Assembly (NCBI GenBank): GCA_963727835.1
Contig: CAVSIB010000018.1
Span: 1 to 38,879 of the forward strand
Direction: 5' to 3'
Source of the DNA: G026625185 sp963727835
GTDB taxonomy: Bacteria > Desulfobacterota > WTBG01 > JAGOGO01
DNA: 38,879 bases
Shown here: in pieces, positions 17,568-26,813 of the stretch
Numbering within the stretch: position 1 is the stretch's first letter
Layout: each line of letters starts with the position of its first letter
Position numbers and translations under genes: made by a program
The notes under the pieces: model-generated
What the model was told of the DNA's origin: nothing
The model's database searches: none
The model's input: only the letters and a program-made list of their open reading frames with translations

Positions 17568-18440
17568 ATGAATTTTCAAGAGCTGATCTTGGCACTGCAA
17601 AATTTTTGGGCAAAACAAAACTGTGTGCTTCAACAGCCTTATGATATTGAGGTGGGCGCAGGCACCTTTAACCCGGCGACCTTCCTCCGCGTCCTCGGAC
17701 CAGAGCCTTGGAATGTGGCTTACGTTGAGCCATCCCGTCGTCCTACTGATGGGCGCTACGGAGATAACCCGAATCGGCTCCAGCATTACTATCAGTTTCA
17801 GGTCATCATGAAACCATCTCCGCGTGATATCCAAGATATTTATTTAAAAAGTCTGGCGACCTTAGGAATCAACTCGCAGGACCATGATATCCGGTTTGTG
17901 GAGGATGACTGGGAGTCCCCAACCCTGGGCGCCTGGGGTTTGGGCTGGGAGGTTTGGCTCGACGGCATGGAAATAACCCAATTCACCTATTTCCAGCAGG
18001 CGGGCGGGATTGACCTCAAACCCATTTCGGTTGAAATTACCTATGGCCTGGAGCGGATTGCCATGTACCTTCAGGGAAAAGATAATGTTTATGACATTGA
18101 ATGGGTCAAAGGAATTCGTTACCGCGACATCCACCACAAAAGTGAGGTGGAGTTTTCCTGCTACAACTTTGAAGAAGCAGATATCGAGATGCTTTTTAAA
18201 TTATTTGACATGTACGAGCAGGAATCGCTCCGCATGGGCAAAAGGGGCCTTATCCTTCCGGCCTATGATTATTGTCTGAAGTGTTCCCATACCTTTAATC
18301 TTCTCGATGCGCGTAAAGCCATCAGTGTAACCGAACGAGTTGGATACATCGGCCGTGTCCGCAACCTCGCTCGTGTCTGCGCTGAAGGATACGTAAAGCA
18401 ACGGGAGGAAATGGGGTTTCCGCTTCTCAAGGGTGCTTAA
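17568..18440 (+). CDS. glyQ: Glycyl-tRNA synthetase alpha subunit
   Basis: 290 residues, close to the family length. It opens with FQELILALQNFWAKQNC and contains QPYDIEVGAGTFNPATFLR, VEPSRRPTDGRYG and ITYGLERIAMYLQ, the class II catalytic signatures of GlyQ. AAGGAG lies 7 nt before the ATG. It forms the alpha2beta2 enzyme with GlyS, but glyS is almost 2 kb away behind a convergent radical SAM gene. That gap breaks the usual glyQ-glyS adjacency. Confidence 0.97.
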   Translation: MNFQELILALQNFWAKQNCVLQQPYDIEVGAGTFNPATFLRVLGPEPWNVAYVEPSRRPTDGRYGDNPNRLQHYYQFQVIMKPSPRDIQDIYLKSLATLGINSQDHDIRFVEDDWESPTLGAWGLGWEVWLDGMEITQFTYFQQAGGIDLKPISVEITYGLERIAMYLQGKDNVYDIEWVKGIRYRDIHHKSEVEFSCYNFEEADIEMLFKLFDMYEQESLRMGKRGLILPAYDYCLKCSHTFNLLDARKAISVTERVGYIGRVRNLARVCAEGYVKQREEMGFPLLKGA

Positions 18441-18462
18441 TCCACATTGCTCCGTGAAGGTT

Positions 18463-20148
18463 TCAACCATGTTTCCCATTTTGTAGAATCAGCCTTTTCT
18501 CCGATTTCTCAAAGAAAAAGTCTAATACTTTTTTTGAGCTTTCTTCCTTTTTTCTCATCATCCCTTCAGAGGTTTTTCTCAAACTGAAAAAAGCTTTCTC
18601 CTGCGACATCCCTAAAACCAAATCAACCCATGCAGGGACATCCTCGGGCTTGTCCGATTTTATCAACACGTCTTTCGCTTTCCCCCGTTCCTTGAGAACG
18701 TGAAAAAGTTCCTTCACGGTCATTCCGTCATCAATTTCTTGCTCAGCTATCTTTCCTTTAATAAAGTTTATCACCCGGGTGAGGCGGAAAAGGGTTGCCA
18801 GATCAAGGCGGGTGAAATCTTTTGTCTCAAGGGGAAAAGCGCTTGAACGCCACTGCATTGGATGAGGTGGCAGTAAATTTTCTTTTTTACAGACCTCAAA
18901 AAGAGCAGTACCGGGGGTAGGATAGTAGATGCTTGGCCCAATAAGCACCCTTTTCCCCATAAGGTAGATGATTGTTTCTACCATCTCCTCAAGAGTTTGA
19001 CCCGGCATCCCTAAAATTGCGTAGGCAATAACCTGTAAGCCTAACTTTTCTGCCTCACTCACAATTGAATCAAAACCAATTAACCCCCGGGGCCGCTTCA
19101 TTCTCTCCCGGGTTAAAGTATCTGTGCTCACGAACGAGAGGTTGATCGTTTTAAAGCCTGCTTTTTTCATCAATCCGAGCAGTTCTCCATCCAGCGAGGC
19201 AAAAGAAACGCCATTCATGGCGGAAAGCTCAAGGGTCCCTTCCCCAAAGGTTTCGATAATCAGGCTAAGCAGCTGCTTTGCCCGTTTAAGATCAAAGGTG
19301 AAATTATCATCCTCAATATCAAAGGCCTGAATATCAAATTTTTTTCGGCACTCCATCATCTCGTGAATAATATTTTCAGGAGACCGTTTTCGGAAAGCAG
19401 TGCCCATAACCAGATAAGCGGAACAGTACGCGCACCCATGAGGACAACCCCGGCTGGTGATGATCATGGTTGACCGTTTCTTCTTTATCCGGTAGCAATC
19501 CAGATCGAGAAGTTTCCTTGCCGGATAAGGAAGAACCTCCAGGTCCTCAATAAAAGTCTTCACCGCATTAATCCGCACGTTCCCGTCACAATGGAAACCG
19601 ATCCCGTCATAATCGCCAATTTTTTTTCTTCCTTTTTTCTCAATCTGATCCAAAAGCCACGGGAACCGGACTTCTCCCTCCCCTAAAATAATGTAATCAA
19701 CAAAAGGATTTTTCAGCATTCCCTCAGGATCCCCGCTTACGTGAGCCCCTCCCATTACCACGATTTTCCTCTCATCCCATTCTTTAATGATCCGGGCAAC
19801 TTTCAAAGCCTCTCCGTGATACGGGGTAAAGGAAGCAGAAATCCCAAACACATCAGCGCGAGAATCTTTAATTTTTTCCTTTATCTCCTCCCATCCCCTG
19901 CCAAAATGGTAATAGCCGGAATAAAGTTTAAAGGGACTCCGGTCATTAAAGGGATAAAAATTAAGAAGATAGGAGAGTTCCGGCGGGATGGGGATCATTT
20001 TTTTCTTTTCCGCCTGACAGTCAAGAATTTCAACCTCGTGGCCTTGAGCGTGGAGGGAAGCCGCCAAATAAGCCAGCCCGATTGGCTGAGTCCGTATCGT
20101 GGTCTGATAAAAGTCCTGGATGGGCGGTTGAATAAGAAGAATCTTCAT
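18463..20148 (-). CDS. B12-binding-type radical SAM protein
   Basis: 561 residues. The N-terminal cobalamin-binding-like Rossmann domain starts MKILLIQPPI, with PIGLAYLAASLHAQGHEV and VMGGAHVSGDPEGML. The radical SAM core has the cluster motif RGCPHGCAYC (CxxxCxxC) near residue 240, then FDIEDDNFTF and ILGMPGQTLEEM. The C-terminal third is helical and not diagnostic. The DxHxxG B12 His motif is not evident, so cobalamin binding is uncertain. Substrate unknown. It is convergent with glyQ (22 bp between stops) and divergent from glyS, as if inserted into a former glyQS operon. No ribosome site is obvious before the ATG. Confidence 0.85.
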   Translation of the reverse strand: MKILLIQPPIQDFYQTTIRTQPIGLAYLAASLHAQGHEVEILDCQAEKKKMIPIPPELSYLLNFYPFNDRSPFKLYSGYYHFGRGWEEIKEKIKDSRADVFGISASFTPYHGEALKVARIIKEWDERKIVVMGGAHVSGDPEGMLKNPFVDYIILGEGEVRFPWLLDQIEKKGRKKIGDYDGIGFHCDGNVRINAVKTFIEDLEVLPYPARKLLDLDCYRIKKKRSTMIITSRGCPHGCAYCSAYLVMGTAFRKRSPENIIHEMMECRKKFDIQAFDIEDDNFTFDLKRAKQLLSLIIETFGEGTLELSAMNGVSFASLDGELLGLMKKAGFKTINLSFVSTDTLTRERMKRPRGLIGFDSIVSEAEKLGLQVIAYAILGMPGQTLEEMVETIIYLMGKRVLIGPSIYYPTPGTALFEVCKKENLLPPHPMQWRSSAFPLETKDFTRLDLATLFRLTRVINFIKGKIAEQEIDDGMTVKELFHVLKERGKAKDVLIKSDKPEDVPAWVDLVLGMSQEKAFFSLRKTSEGMMRKKEESSKKVLDFFFEKSEKRLILQNGKHG

Positions 20149-20238
20149 TGGTTTTTAAAAAATAAATTTAAATTAATATAATATCTTTTATTGAAAATAC
20201 CTATTCTTTATATTATAATAAACAAATTTAATTTTTTG

Positions 20239-20267
20239 TTGACTTATTTACTCAAAATTTTTAGACT
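20239..20267 (+). promoter_or_regulatory. Candidate glyS promoter with a long leader
   Basis: TTGACT (20239-20244), 17 nt, TAGACT (20262-20267). Transcription from here would leave a leader of about 145 nt before glyS. The leader contains AGCA...TGCT arms around 20290-20320, but no T-box or glycine riboswitch core was recognised. The promoter fits glyS having become independent of glyQ. Confidence 0.35.
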
Positions 20268-20419
20268 TTTATATAATTTCAACCCACGAAAGCAGGACCT
20301 CACAAGGCCCCTTATTTGCTAAAGCCCTTCAAGCACGCCTAATAGTAACAGGACAGAAGGATTTAACAGCTTGCTTTTTGTTTAAAGAAACGAAACGTTT
20401 TTTGAATCAGGACATGGTA

Positions 20420-22489
20420 ATGAGTGGAGAACTCTTATTAGAAATTGGCACTGAAGAAATACCAGCCGGATCTTTATCCCCTGCCCTGGAAGGAATGAAA
20501 AATCTCCTCCAAACTGAGTTGGAAAATCAAAGAATTCATTGTGAAAAGATTATTACCCTGGGCACGCCCCGGCGTTTAGTCCTGTGCGCCCTAGGCATGG
20601 CAGAAAAACAAACTGACACTGTTGTCGACACTGTGGGGCCTCCGGCAAAGGTGGCCTTTGATGCTACCGGCAACCCTACCAAAGCCGCCGAAAGTTTCGC
20701 CCTTCGTCAGGGAGTAGCCATCTCTGACCTTGGGGTCGTGGATACGCCAAAGGGGAAATATATTCAGGTAACCAAAAAAATTATCGGAAAAGAAACGGTT
20801 TCGCTTCTGCCCGATTTTTTAGAAAAAGTTATTTTCAATATTCCTTTTCCCAAGTCAATGCGCTGGGCAAATTCTGATGTGCGATTTGTCCGACCAATCA
20901 AATGGATTCTCGCCCTGCTTAATAACACGATTATCCCCCTGAGTATTGATACGTTGAAAAGCTCAAATCAATCCTGGGGGCATCGCTTTCTGAGCAACAA
21001 GCCTTTTACGGTTCTTGACGTTGCGTCCTACCTCCAACAAGCTGAAGAAAATTTTGTCATGCCGGAGATCGAAAAAAGAAAAGCACGGATACAAAAAGAC
21101 GCCCAGCAATTAGCAGAAGACGTGGGAGGAAAAGTACTGGATGATGAAGACCTCCTGGATGAGGTGGCCAACTTGATCGAGTATCCGGTTACCCTGCGAG
21201 GCTCTTTCGCTCCCGCATTCCTGGAACTGCCACGCGATGTGCTCATCAGTTCCATGCGCGAGCATCAAAAGTACTTTGCCCTCATTGACGTACAAGGCGC
21301 GCTCCTTCCCTATTTCATTGTGGTTTCCAACAACCAGGCGCGCGATCCTCAGATCGTGATTAAGGGCAATGAGCGGGTTCTTTCGGCCCGGCTCACTGAT
21401 GCCCAGTTTTTCTTTCGGGAAGATCGTAAAAAAACTCTCGTTGAACGGGTGGATGCGTTAAAGCACGTTGTGTATCAGGTTAAACTCGGCTCCATGTATG
21501 ACAAGGTGGTAAGGCTCACGGAGATCACCTCTCATCTTGTGCAAGCAATAAACCCCGCGCTTGCTCAAAAAACCCAGCGGGCAGCCCTGCTCTGTAAAAC
21601 CGACCTTTTAACCGCCATGGTAGGTGAGTTTCCTTCCTTACAAGGAACCATGGGCCGGGAATACGCTCTTTTAGAAGGTGAGGACCCGGACGTTGCCCAG
21701 GCACTGTATGAGCATTACCTCCCCACGACGCGAAAAGGGATCCTTCCCGAATCGGTTATTGGCTCGCTTTTAAGTATCGCGGAAAAAATGGATAACATCG
21801 TCGGCTGTTTCAACATCGGACTTATTCCTACCGGAACCGCGGATCCCTACGCGCTCAGACGCCAAGCATTAGGCATTATCAATATCATCCTCGAAAAATC
21901 TTTTCACCTTCATCTGCCTAACCTCCTGAGCCGAAGCATCGAGCTTTTTGCCCCGAAAGCAAACCGCGGTCTGGATGCGATCCGGAATGAGGTATTAGAA
22001 TTTATCCGCGTCCGCTTTCTCAACCAGCTCACCGCTCAAGGCTTTGATCATGATGTGGTCGAGGCAGCTGCCTCGGCAGGGTTTGTGGATATGTTTGAGG
22101 TGTTTGAACGGATCAAAGCCTTACAGGAACTGAAAAAACAACCAGACTTTCAGCCTTTGGCTATAACCTTCAAACGGGTAGCGAATATCATCGCTTCTCA
22201 TGCGTATGAAGAAGTCAATCCTTCGTTATTGGCAGAGGAAGCAGAAAAAAACCTGTATGATGCTTACCGAAAAGGTGCAATAAAAATTAATCATCTCCTT
22301 GAAACCCGGGATTATCCGGCAGCATTAAACCATCTGGCAAATTTAAAACCTACGGTAGATAACTTTTTTGACGGAGTCATGGTAATGTGCGAAGATCAAA
22401 AGTTAAAAGCAAACCGACTGGCTTTATTAGGCAAGATTGCTGCGCTTTTCCGGGGGATGGCTGATTTTGCAAAGATTATCACCGAATGA
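20420..22489 (+). CDS. glyS: Glycyl-tRNA synthetase beta subunit
   Basis: 689 residues from the ATG at 20420, matching the usual length. AGGA 7 nt upstream favours this over the ATG at 20414. It opens LLLEIGTEEIPAGSL, contains VRFVRPIKWILALL and PTGTADPYALRRQALG, and ends with the anticodon-binding region (FKRVANIIA, then DNFFDGVMVM). Partner of GlyQ in the tetrameric synthetase. Followed by a hairpin and ppdK on the same strand. Confidence 0.96.
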   Translation: MSGELLLEIGTEEIPAGSLSPALEGMKNLLQTELENQRIHCEKIITLGTPRRLVLCALGMAEKQTDTVVDTVGPPAKVAFDATGNPTKAAESFALRQGVAISDLGVVDTPKGKYIQVTKKIIGKETVSLLPDFLEKVIFNIPFPKSMRWANSDVRFVRPIKWILALLNNTIIPLSIDTLKSSNQSWGHRFLSNKPFTVLDVASYLQQAEENFVMPEIEKRKARIQKDAQQLAEDVGGKVLDDEDLLDEVANLIEYPVTLRGSFAPAFLELPRDVLISSMREHQKYFALIDVQGALLPYFIVVSNNQARDPQIVIKGNERVLSARLTDAQFFFREDRKKTLVERVDALKHVVYQVKLGSMYDKVVRLTEITSHLVQAINPALAQKTQRAALLCKTDLLTAMVGEFPSLQGTMGREYALLEGEDPDVAQALYEHYLPTTRKGILPESVIGSLLSIAEKMDNIVGCFNIGLIPTGTADPYALRRQALGIINIILEKSFHLHLPNLLSRSIELFAPKANRGLDAIRNEVLEFIRVRFLNQLTAQGFDHDVVEAAASAGFVDMFEVFERIKALQELKKQPDFQPLAITFKRVANIIASHAYEEVNPSLLAEEAEKNLYDAYRKGAIKINHLLETRDYPAALNHLANLKPTVDNFFDGVMVMCEDQKLKANRLALLGKIAALFRGMADFAKIITE

Positions 22490-22518
22490 TATGAGGTTAA
22501 ATTTACGAAATCAAGGGT

Positions 22519-22568
22519 GGGCTTGCCGTGAATCGAACGCGTATGCGGTTGTCTGATGATTTAAGCCC
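22519..22568. other. Long-range hairpin with a tRNA T-arm look-alike between glyS and ppdK
   Basis: GGGCTT (22519-22524) pairs with AAGCCC (22563-22568). On the plus strand an inner CGC-gtat-GCG hairpin is present and a T-rich run follows at about 22580-22590, so it may end glyS transcripts. On the minus strand the insert reads CGCGTTCGATTCACGG, like a T-arm, with an acceptor-like 6-bp stem but no D or anticodon arms. Confidence 0.3.
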
Positions 22569-22610
22569 GGCGATTATATATTTATTTTTTTAATAGAATA
22601 GGAGTTGTCT

Positions 22611-25334
22611 ATGGCTAAGAAAAAATATGTCTATTTCTTTGGGGCGGAGAAAGCTGAAGGAAAAGGGGAGATGAAAAATCTCTTGGGTGGCAAGGGAGCC
22701 AATCTGGCTGAAATGACCAACTTGAAAATACCGGTTCCCGCAGGCTTCACTATTACTACTGAGGTCTGTACTGCTTACTATAAAAACAACAAAAAGTATC
22801 CTCCTGAGCTAAAAAGCGAGGTGGAAAATGCGCTGAAGAAGGTGGAAAAAGTGATGGGGAAAAATTTTGGCGATCTCCAAGATCCCCTCCTGCTCTCAAT
22901 CCGTTCGGGTGCGCGAAGCTCCATGCCCGGGATGATGGAAACGGTTCTCAATGTCGGGCTGACCAGCAAGACCATTCCCGCCCTCATTGCCAAAACCAAT
23001 AATGCGCGGTTTGTTTATGATGCCTATCGCCGGCTGATGATGATGTATGCGGATGTGGTCATGGAAAAAGCCGCCGGGTTAGAGCCTGGGGAAGGGAAAG
23101 GTATCCGCCTCCAGCTAGAGCATGCGATGGAGAAGATGAAACGGGAACGAAACGTGACCCAGGATACTGAATTGACGGTTGATGATCTCAAAAAGCTGTG
23201 TGAGATCTTCAAAACAAAAATCAAGGAAGTCATCGGAAAACCTTTCCCAGATGATGCGGGCGAACAGCTCTGGGGCGGCATTGGAGCCGTTTTTCAGTCC
23301 TGGAACGGAAAGCGGGCCATAAGTTACCGCAGAATTGAAAGAATCCCGGATGAGTGGGGAACCGCGGTTAATGTCCAGTCCATGGTGTTTGGCAATACCG
23401 GAGATAATTCCGCTACCGGCGTTGGCTTTACGCGTAATCCCGCTACCGGAGAAAATAAATTTTACGGCGAATGGCTCCCCAATGCTCAGGGCGAAGATGT
23501 GGTCGCCGGCATCAGGACACCTCTGCCGATCAATAAAGCAGGCAAGACTGAAGCCACGCAACACCTATCCTCTCTCGAAGAAGCAATGTCCAAGTCTTAC
23601 AAAGACCTTAATGCCATTCGCTTGCAACTGGAAAAACACTACCGCGACATGCAAGACATCGAGTTTACCATTCAGGAAGGACGGCTCTGGATGCTCCAGA
23701 CCCGGGTGGGAAAGCGCAATGGAGTCGCCGCAATCCAAATGGCAGTGGATATGTGCAAGTCGGGTTTGATTTCTAAAAAAGAAGCCATCATGCGGGTAAA
23801 ACCCCAGCAGATCGATGAGCTTCTCCACCCCATGATTGATCCCAAGGCCGAAGCCCAGAAGCACGTTCTCGCAACAGGGCTCCCCGCTGGTCCGGGCGCA
23901 GGAACCGGCAAGATTGTATTTACTGCTGATGATGCGGAACAATGGGGCAAGCGAGGAGAGAAAGTCATCCTGGTCCGCAATGAGACCTCTCCTGAAGATG
24001 TCCACGGGATGCACGCGGCGGAGGCGATTTTAACCGCCAAAGGCGGCATGACCAGCCACGCTGCCTTGGTTGCCCGCGGCTGGGGAAAGTGCTGTATCGT
24101 GGGTTGCGCGGCCTTGAATATAAAACTGGAATCTAAAACCGTATCCGTTGGCGGGATTACCTTAAAAGAAGGCGACTGGATAACCCTTAACGGAACCAAA
24201 GGCAATGTTTATCAGGGATCCCTTCCCCTGCTTCCGGCGGATCCGGAGCAAAATAAGGCGTATAAGCAGCTTATGAAATGGGCGGATGAGGTACGAACAC
24301 TGGGCATCCGCACCAATGCCGATACCCCTCGGGATGCCTCGATTGCGCGCGCTTTCGGAGCCGAAGGGATTGGCCTCACCCGGACTGAACACATGTTTTT
24401 TGACCCCCAGCGCATCAAGGCCATGCGGGAGATGATTGTAGCGGAAAATGAAGAAGGGCGACGTAAAGCGGTGATGAAACTCCTCCCTTTCCAGAGAGAA
24501 GACTTCACCGGAATCCTTGAGGCCATGAAAGGGCTTCCGGTTACCATCCGGTTGCTTGACCCACCGCTCCATGAATTTGTAGGCCTCAATGAGGCTCAGA
24601 CCGCTGAACTGGCCGCGGAACTGGGAATACCCAAAGCCAAATTAGAAGGCCGCATTGCTCAGCTCCATGAGCTTAACCCCATGCTCGGCCATCGTGGCTG
24701 CCGCTTGGGAATAACTTATCCGGAGATTTCCGAAATGCAGGCCCGGGCGATTTTTGAAGCTGCGGCTGCACTCACCAAAAAGAAGATCAAGGTGTATCCT
24801 GAAGTCATGATCCCTCTGGTTGGGTCAGTCAATGAACTGGCGAACCAAAAAGCGATCGTTGCCCGCGTGGCCCAGGAAGTGCAGAAAGAAATGAAGGTAA
24901 AGTTTCCTTACATGATCGGAACCATGATCGAGCTACCGCGCGCCTGTGTGGTTGCCGACAAAATCGCCGGCGAAGCCGAGTTCTTTTCCTTTGGAACCAA
25001 TGACCTTACCCAGACCACCTTTGGCTTTTCCCGGGATGATATCGGCTCGTTTTTGCCTGACTACTTAAAGAAAAATATCCTTTCCCAGGACCCGTTCCAG
25101 ATGTTGGATCAGGAAGGGGTGGGTGAATTCGTGGCCATGGGCGTGAAAAAAGGACGGTCAACACGACCGAATCTCAAGATCGGCATCTGCGGCGAGCACG
25201 GAGGAGATCCATCTTCCATCGAATTCTGCCACCGGGTGGGAATGAACTACGTGAGCTGTTCACCTTTCCGGGTACCCATTGCCCGACTGGCCGCTGCCCA
25301 GGCAGCAGTTACCAATGAGAAGAAGAAAAAATAA
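22611..25334 (+). CDS. ppdK: Pyruvate, phosphate dikinase
   Basis: Interconverts pyruvate + ATP + Pi and PEP + AMP + PPi. 907 residues from the ATG at 22611 (AGGAG 6 nt upstream). The N-terminal ATP-grasp domain has GGKGANLAEM, SIRSGARSSMPGMMETV and GFTRNPATGE. The swivelling domain has the catalytic His in GGMTSHAALVARGWGKCC. The C-terminal PEP barrel has GIGLTRTEHMF, FGTNDLTQTTFGFSRDD and the Cys in GICGEHGGDP. Placement after glyQ/glyS resembles Geobacter-type genomes (recall). Probably gluconeogenic or energy-saving glycolysis in an anaerobe. Confidence 0.98.
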   Translation: MAKKKYVYFFGAEKAEGKGEMKNLLGGKGANLAEMTNLKIPVPAGFTITTEVCTAYYKNNKKYPPELKSEVENALKKVEKVMGKNFGDLQDPLLLSIRSGARSSMPGMMETVLNVGLTSKTIPALIAKTNNARFVYDAYRRLMMMYADVVMEKAAGLEPGEGKGIRLQLEHAMEKMKRERNVTQDTELTVDDLKKLCEIFKTKIKEVIGKPFPDDAGEQLWGGIGAVFQSWNGKRAISYRRIERIPDEWGTAVNVQSMVFGNTGDNSATGVGFTRNPATGENKFYGEWLPNAQGEDVVAGIRTPLPINKAGKTEATQHLSSLEEAMSKSYKDLNAIRLQLEKHYRDMQDIEFTIQEGRLWMLQTRVGKRNGVAAIQMAVDMCKSGLISKKEAIMRVKPQQIDELLHPMIDPKAEAQKHVLATGLPAGPGAGTGKIVFTADDAEQWGKRGEKVILVRNETSPEDVHGMHAAEAILTAKGGMTSHAALVARGWGKCCIVGCAALNIKLESKTVSVGGITLKEGDWITLNGTKGNVYQGSLPLLPADPEQNKAYKQLMKWADEVRTLGIRTNADTPRDASIARAFGAEGIGLTRTEHMFFDPQRIKAMREMIVAENEEGRRKAVMKLLPFQREDFTGILEAMKGLPVTIRLLDPPLHEFVGLNEAQTAELAAELGIPKAKLEGRIAQLHELNPMLGHRGCRLGITYPEISEMQARAIFEAAAALTKKKIKVYPEVMIPLVGSVNELANQKAIVARVAQEVQKEMKVKFPYMIGTMIELPRACVVADKIAGEAEFFSFGTNDLTQTTFGFSRDDIGSFLPDYLKKNILSQDPFQMLDQEGVGEFVAMGVKKGRSTRPNLKIGICGEHGGDPSSIEFCHRVGMNYVSCSPFRVPIARLAAAQAAVTNEKKKK

Positions 25335-25391
25335 TCTTCCGGAGATTTTCCTTCCTCTGAAAGGAAAAATCAGGAGATAAATTTTGCGCAT

Positions 25392-25425
25392 AAGACCCCG
25401 GTTCTTAAATAAGCATCGGGGTCTT
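25392..25425 (+). terminator. Rho-independent terminator after ppdK
   Basis: AAGACCCCG (25392-25400) pairs perfectly with CGGGGTCTT (25417-25425) around a 16-nt loop and is followed by a T-rich stretch. A second AT-rich stem (GATTTTCCTT against AAGGAAAAATC, about 25344-25372) lies directly after the stop. Confidence 0.8.
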
Positions 25426-25517
25426 TCATTTCCCCCCCTATCCCACTTTTTCCCTTGACTTTCCTGCCCCTTAGGATTAAAAAGATAAAAATAATTACCC
25501 CCCCCATCAGAACAATC

Positions 25518-26453
25518 TTACGCAATCATAATCTTCTGCTTGTTTCGTTTCACAAACCCCTCTTCCTGCAACTGTAAAAGAATTTTTTTTATCCGATCCG
25601 GCTCACTTCCTACGATCTGGATAATTTCGGAGGCACTCTTTGCCGTGCCAGCAGCAAGCGCCCGAAGAATGGCGCCCCGGATCTGGCGGTCCGATCCTTC
25701 AAAACGGCTCTGCTTGGTGTAGTGAGCGCTCTTTCTTCCCGGATTAGGCATGGTTTTTTTGAGCATAACGCCATAATCCATAAGCGCATTAAACCATCTC
25801 CGCGGATTGGTGGTATCGAGCGTTGTTTGAATGAAAGGAATGATCTCACTGTCTTTCACCTCCGCTTTATCCTCAAAAAAGAAATGGATAAAAACCGTTC
25901 GAACATTTGTTTCCAGCAAAACCAAGGGACGATTAAAAGCAAAGACAGAAATCGCCGCAGCCGTATACTTCCCCACACCCGGGAGAGTTAAAAGCTCTTT
26001 TTCTGATTCTGGAAGCTTTCCCTTAAATTTTCTCGCCACGAGTTCTGCACTTTTTTTAAGGGCAATGGCTCGCCGGTTATATCCCAACCCCAGCCAGGTC
26101 TTGAGCACTTTCTCAAGTGGAGCACGGGCAAGCGAAAAAACGTCGGGAAATACAAAGATAAACTTCTCATACTTTTCTCTCACCCGGTCAACCGGGGTTT
26201 GTTGAAGCATAATTTCTGAGACAAAAATCTGATAAGGATTACGAGTCTGACGCCAGGGAAAAGTCCGCGCGTGTTTTTCATGGTGCCGGAGAATAATCTT
26301 CTGGAATTTTCTGATAACGCCTCGGCTGAGTCCCTCAGTTGCCCGTTCCTCCCTGAACCCATGCCCAAAAGAGGGTTTGGCCGTCTTTTTCTGGTTGGCT
26401 GGAGCGGGTTTTGCGGAAAATTTCTCTTTCATATCCGTGTAAATTCGTCCCAC
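25518..26453 (-). CDS. MutY-like HhH-GPD DNA glycosylase lacking the FeS cluster
   Basis: 311 residues from the GTG at 26451-26453 (AGGA 6 nt upstream); an ATG eight codons in is the alternative. A charged N-terminal extension of about 50 residues precedes the glycosylase fold: FPWRQTRNPYQIFVSEIMLQQT (recall MutY PYxxWxSExMLQQT, with its catalytic Glu) and the helix-hairpin-helix LPGVGKYTAAAI. At the place of the MutY catalytic Asp (LDGNVKRV) it has LETNVRTV, a Glu. There is no four-Cys cluster and no NUDIX domain. The C-terminus (SASEIIQIVGSEPDRIKKIL onward) looks like a winged helix. Related sequences exist in some uncultured lineages (recall). Specificity for A:G mispairs should not be assumed. 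Confidence 0.8.
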   Translation of the reverse strand: MGRIYTDMKEKFSAKPAPANQKKTAKPSFGHGFREERATEGLSRGVIRKFQKIILRHHEKHARTFPWRQTRNPYQIFVSEIMLQQTPVDRVREKYEKFIFVFPDVFSLARAPLEKVLKTWLGLGYNRRAIALKKSAELVARKFKGKLPESEKELLTLPGVGKYTAAAISVFAFNRPLVLLETNVRTVFIHFFFEDKAEVKDSEIIPFIQTTLDTTNPRRWFNALMDYGVMLKKTMPNPGRKSAHYTKQSRFEGSDRQIRGAILRALAAGTAKSASEIIQIVGSEPDRIKKILLQLQEEGFVKRNKQKIMIA

Positions 26454-26586
26454 GTTTTTTCCTGCTTTTTTTTCAGGGTTCTTTTCCGGTTTCGCGCTTT
26501 TCTTCGCCTTTCACCATACGTGAAAAAAAGAAAAATTTAAACACGTTTTGGCAATTTTTTATCTCCAGGAAAAATAAAACCTGTGC

Positions 26587-26615
26587 TTGACACCAGGCGA
26601 ACTTTCCGCCATACT
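26587..26615 (+). promoter_or_regulatory. Candidate promoter upstream of the second MBL gene
   Basis: TTGACA (26587-26592), 17 nt, CATACT (26610-26615). It would drive a possible 34-codon ORF and the MBL hydrolase. It is divergent from the glycosylase gene. Confidence 0.4.
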
Positions 26616-26651
26616 TTTTATAATATACCCTCATAGAATTCAGAAAAAGGG

Positions 26652-26756
26652 ATGAAGATGAAACCAAAAATTCTGGGCACATTAAATATCAATATCTTTA
26701 TGACGCTCAAGAGCAACCCGCTCACTAATTTTGTGGAAGAAGTTACAAAAATATAG
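26652..26756 (+). CDS. Possible 34-residue peptide
   Basis: An ATG at 26652, with AAAAAGGG a few bases upstream, reads MKMKPKILGTLNINIFMTLK and continues to a TAG at 26754. It lies about 35 bp after a candidate promoter and 57 bp before the MBL gene. I do not recognise it. It could be a leader peptide or chance. Confidence 0.25.
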   Translation: MKMKPKILGTLNINIFMTLKSNPLTNFVEEVTKI

Positions 26757-26813
26757 AGAACACCTCATGCTCAACCATCTGGCAAGAAAAAAATAGAGAA
26801 ATCTTTAACCTTC

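Noticed and set aside
20239..20420. Possible T-box or glycine riboswitch in the glyS leader
   Set aside because: No T-box GGTGG sequence, no glycine aptamer core; only short accidental pairings.
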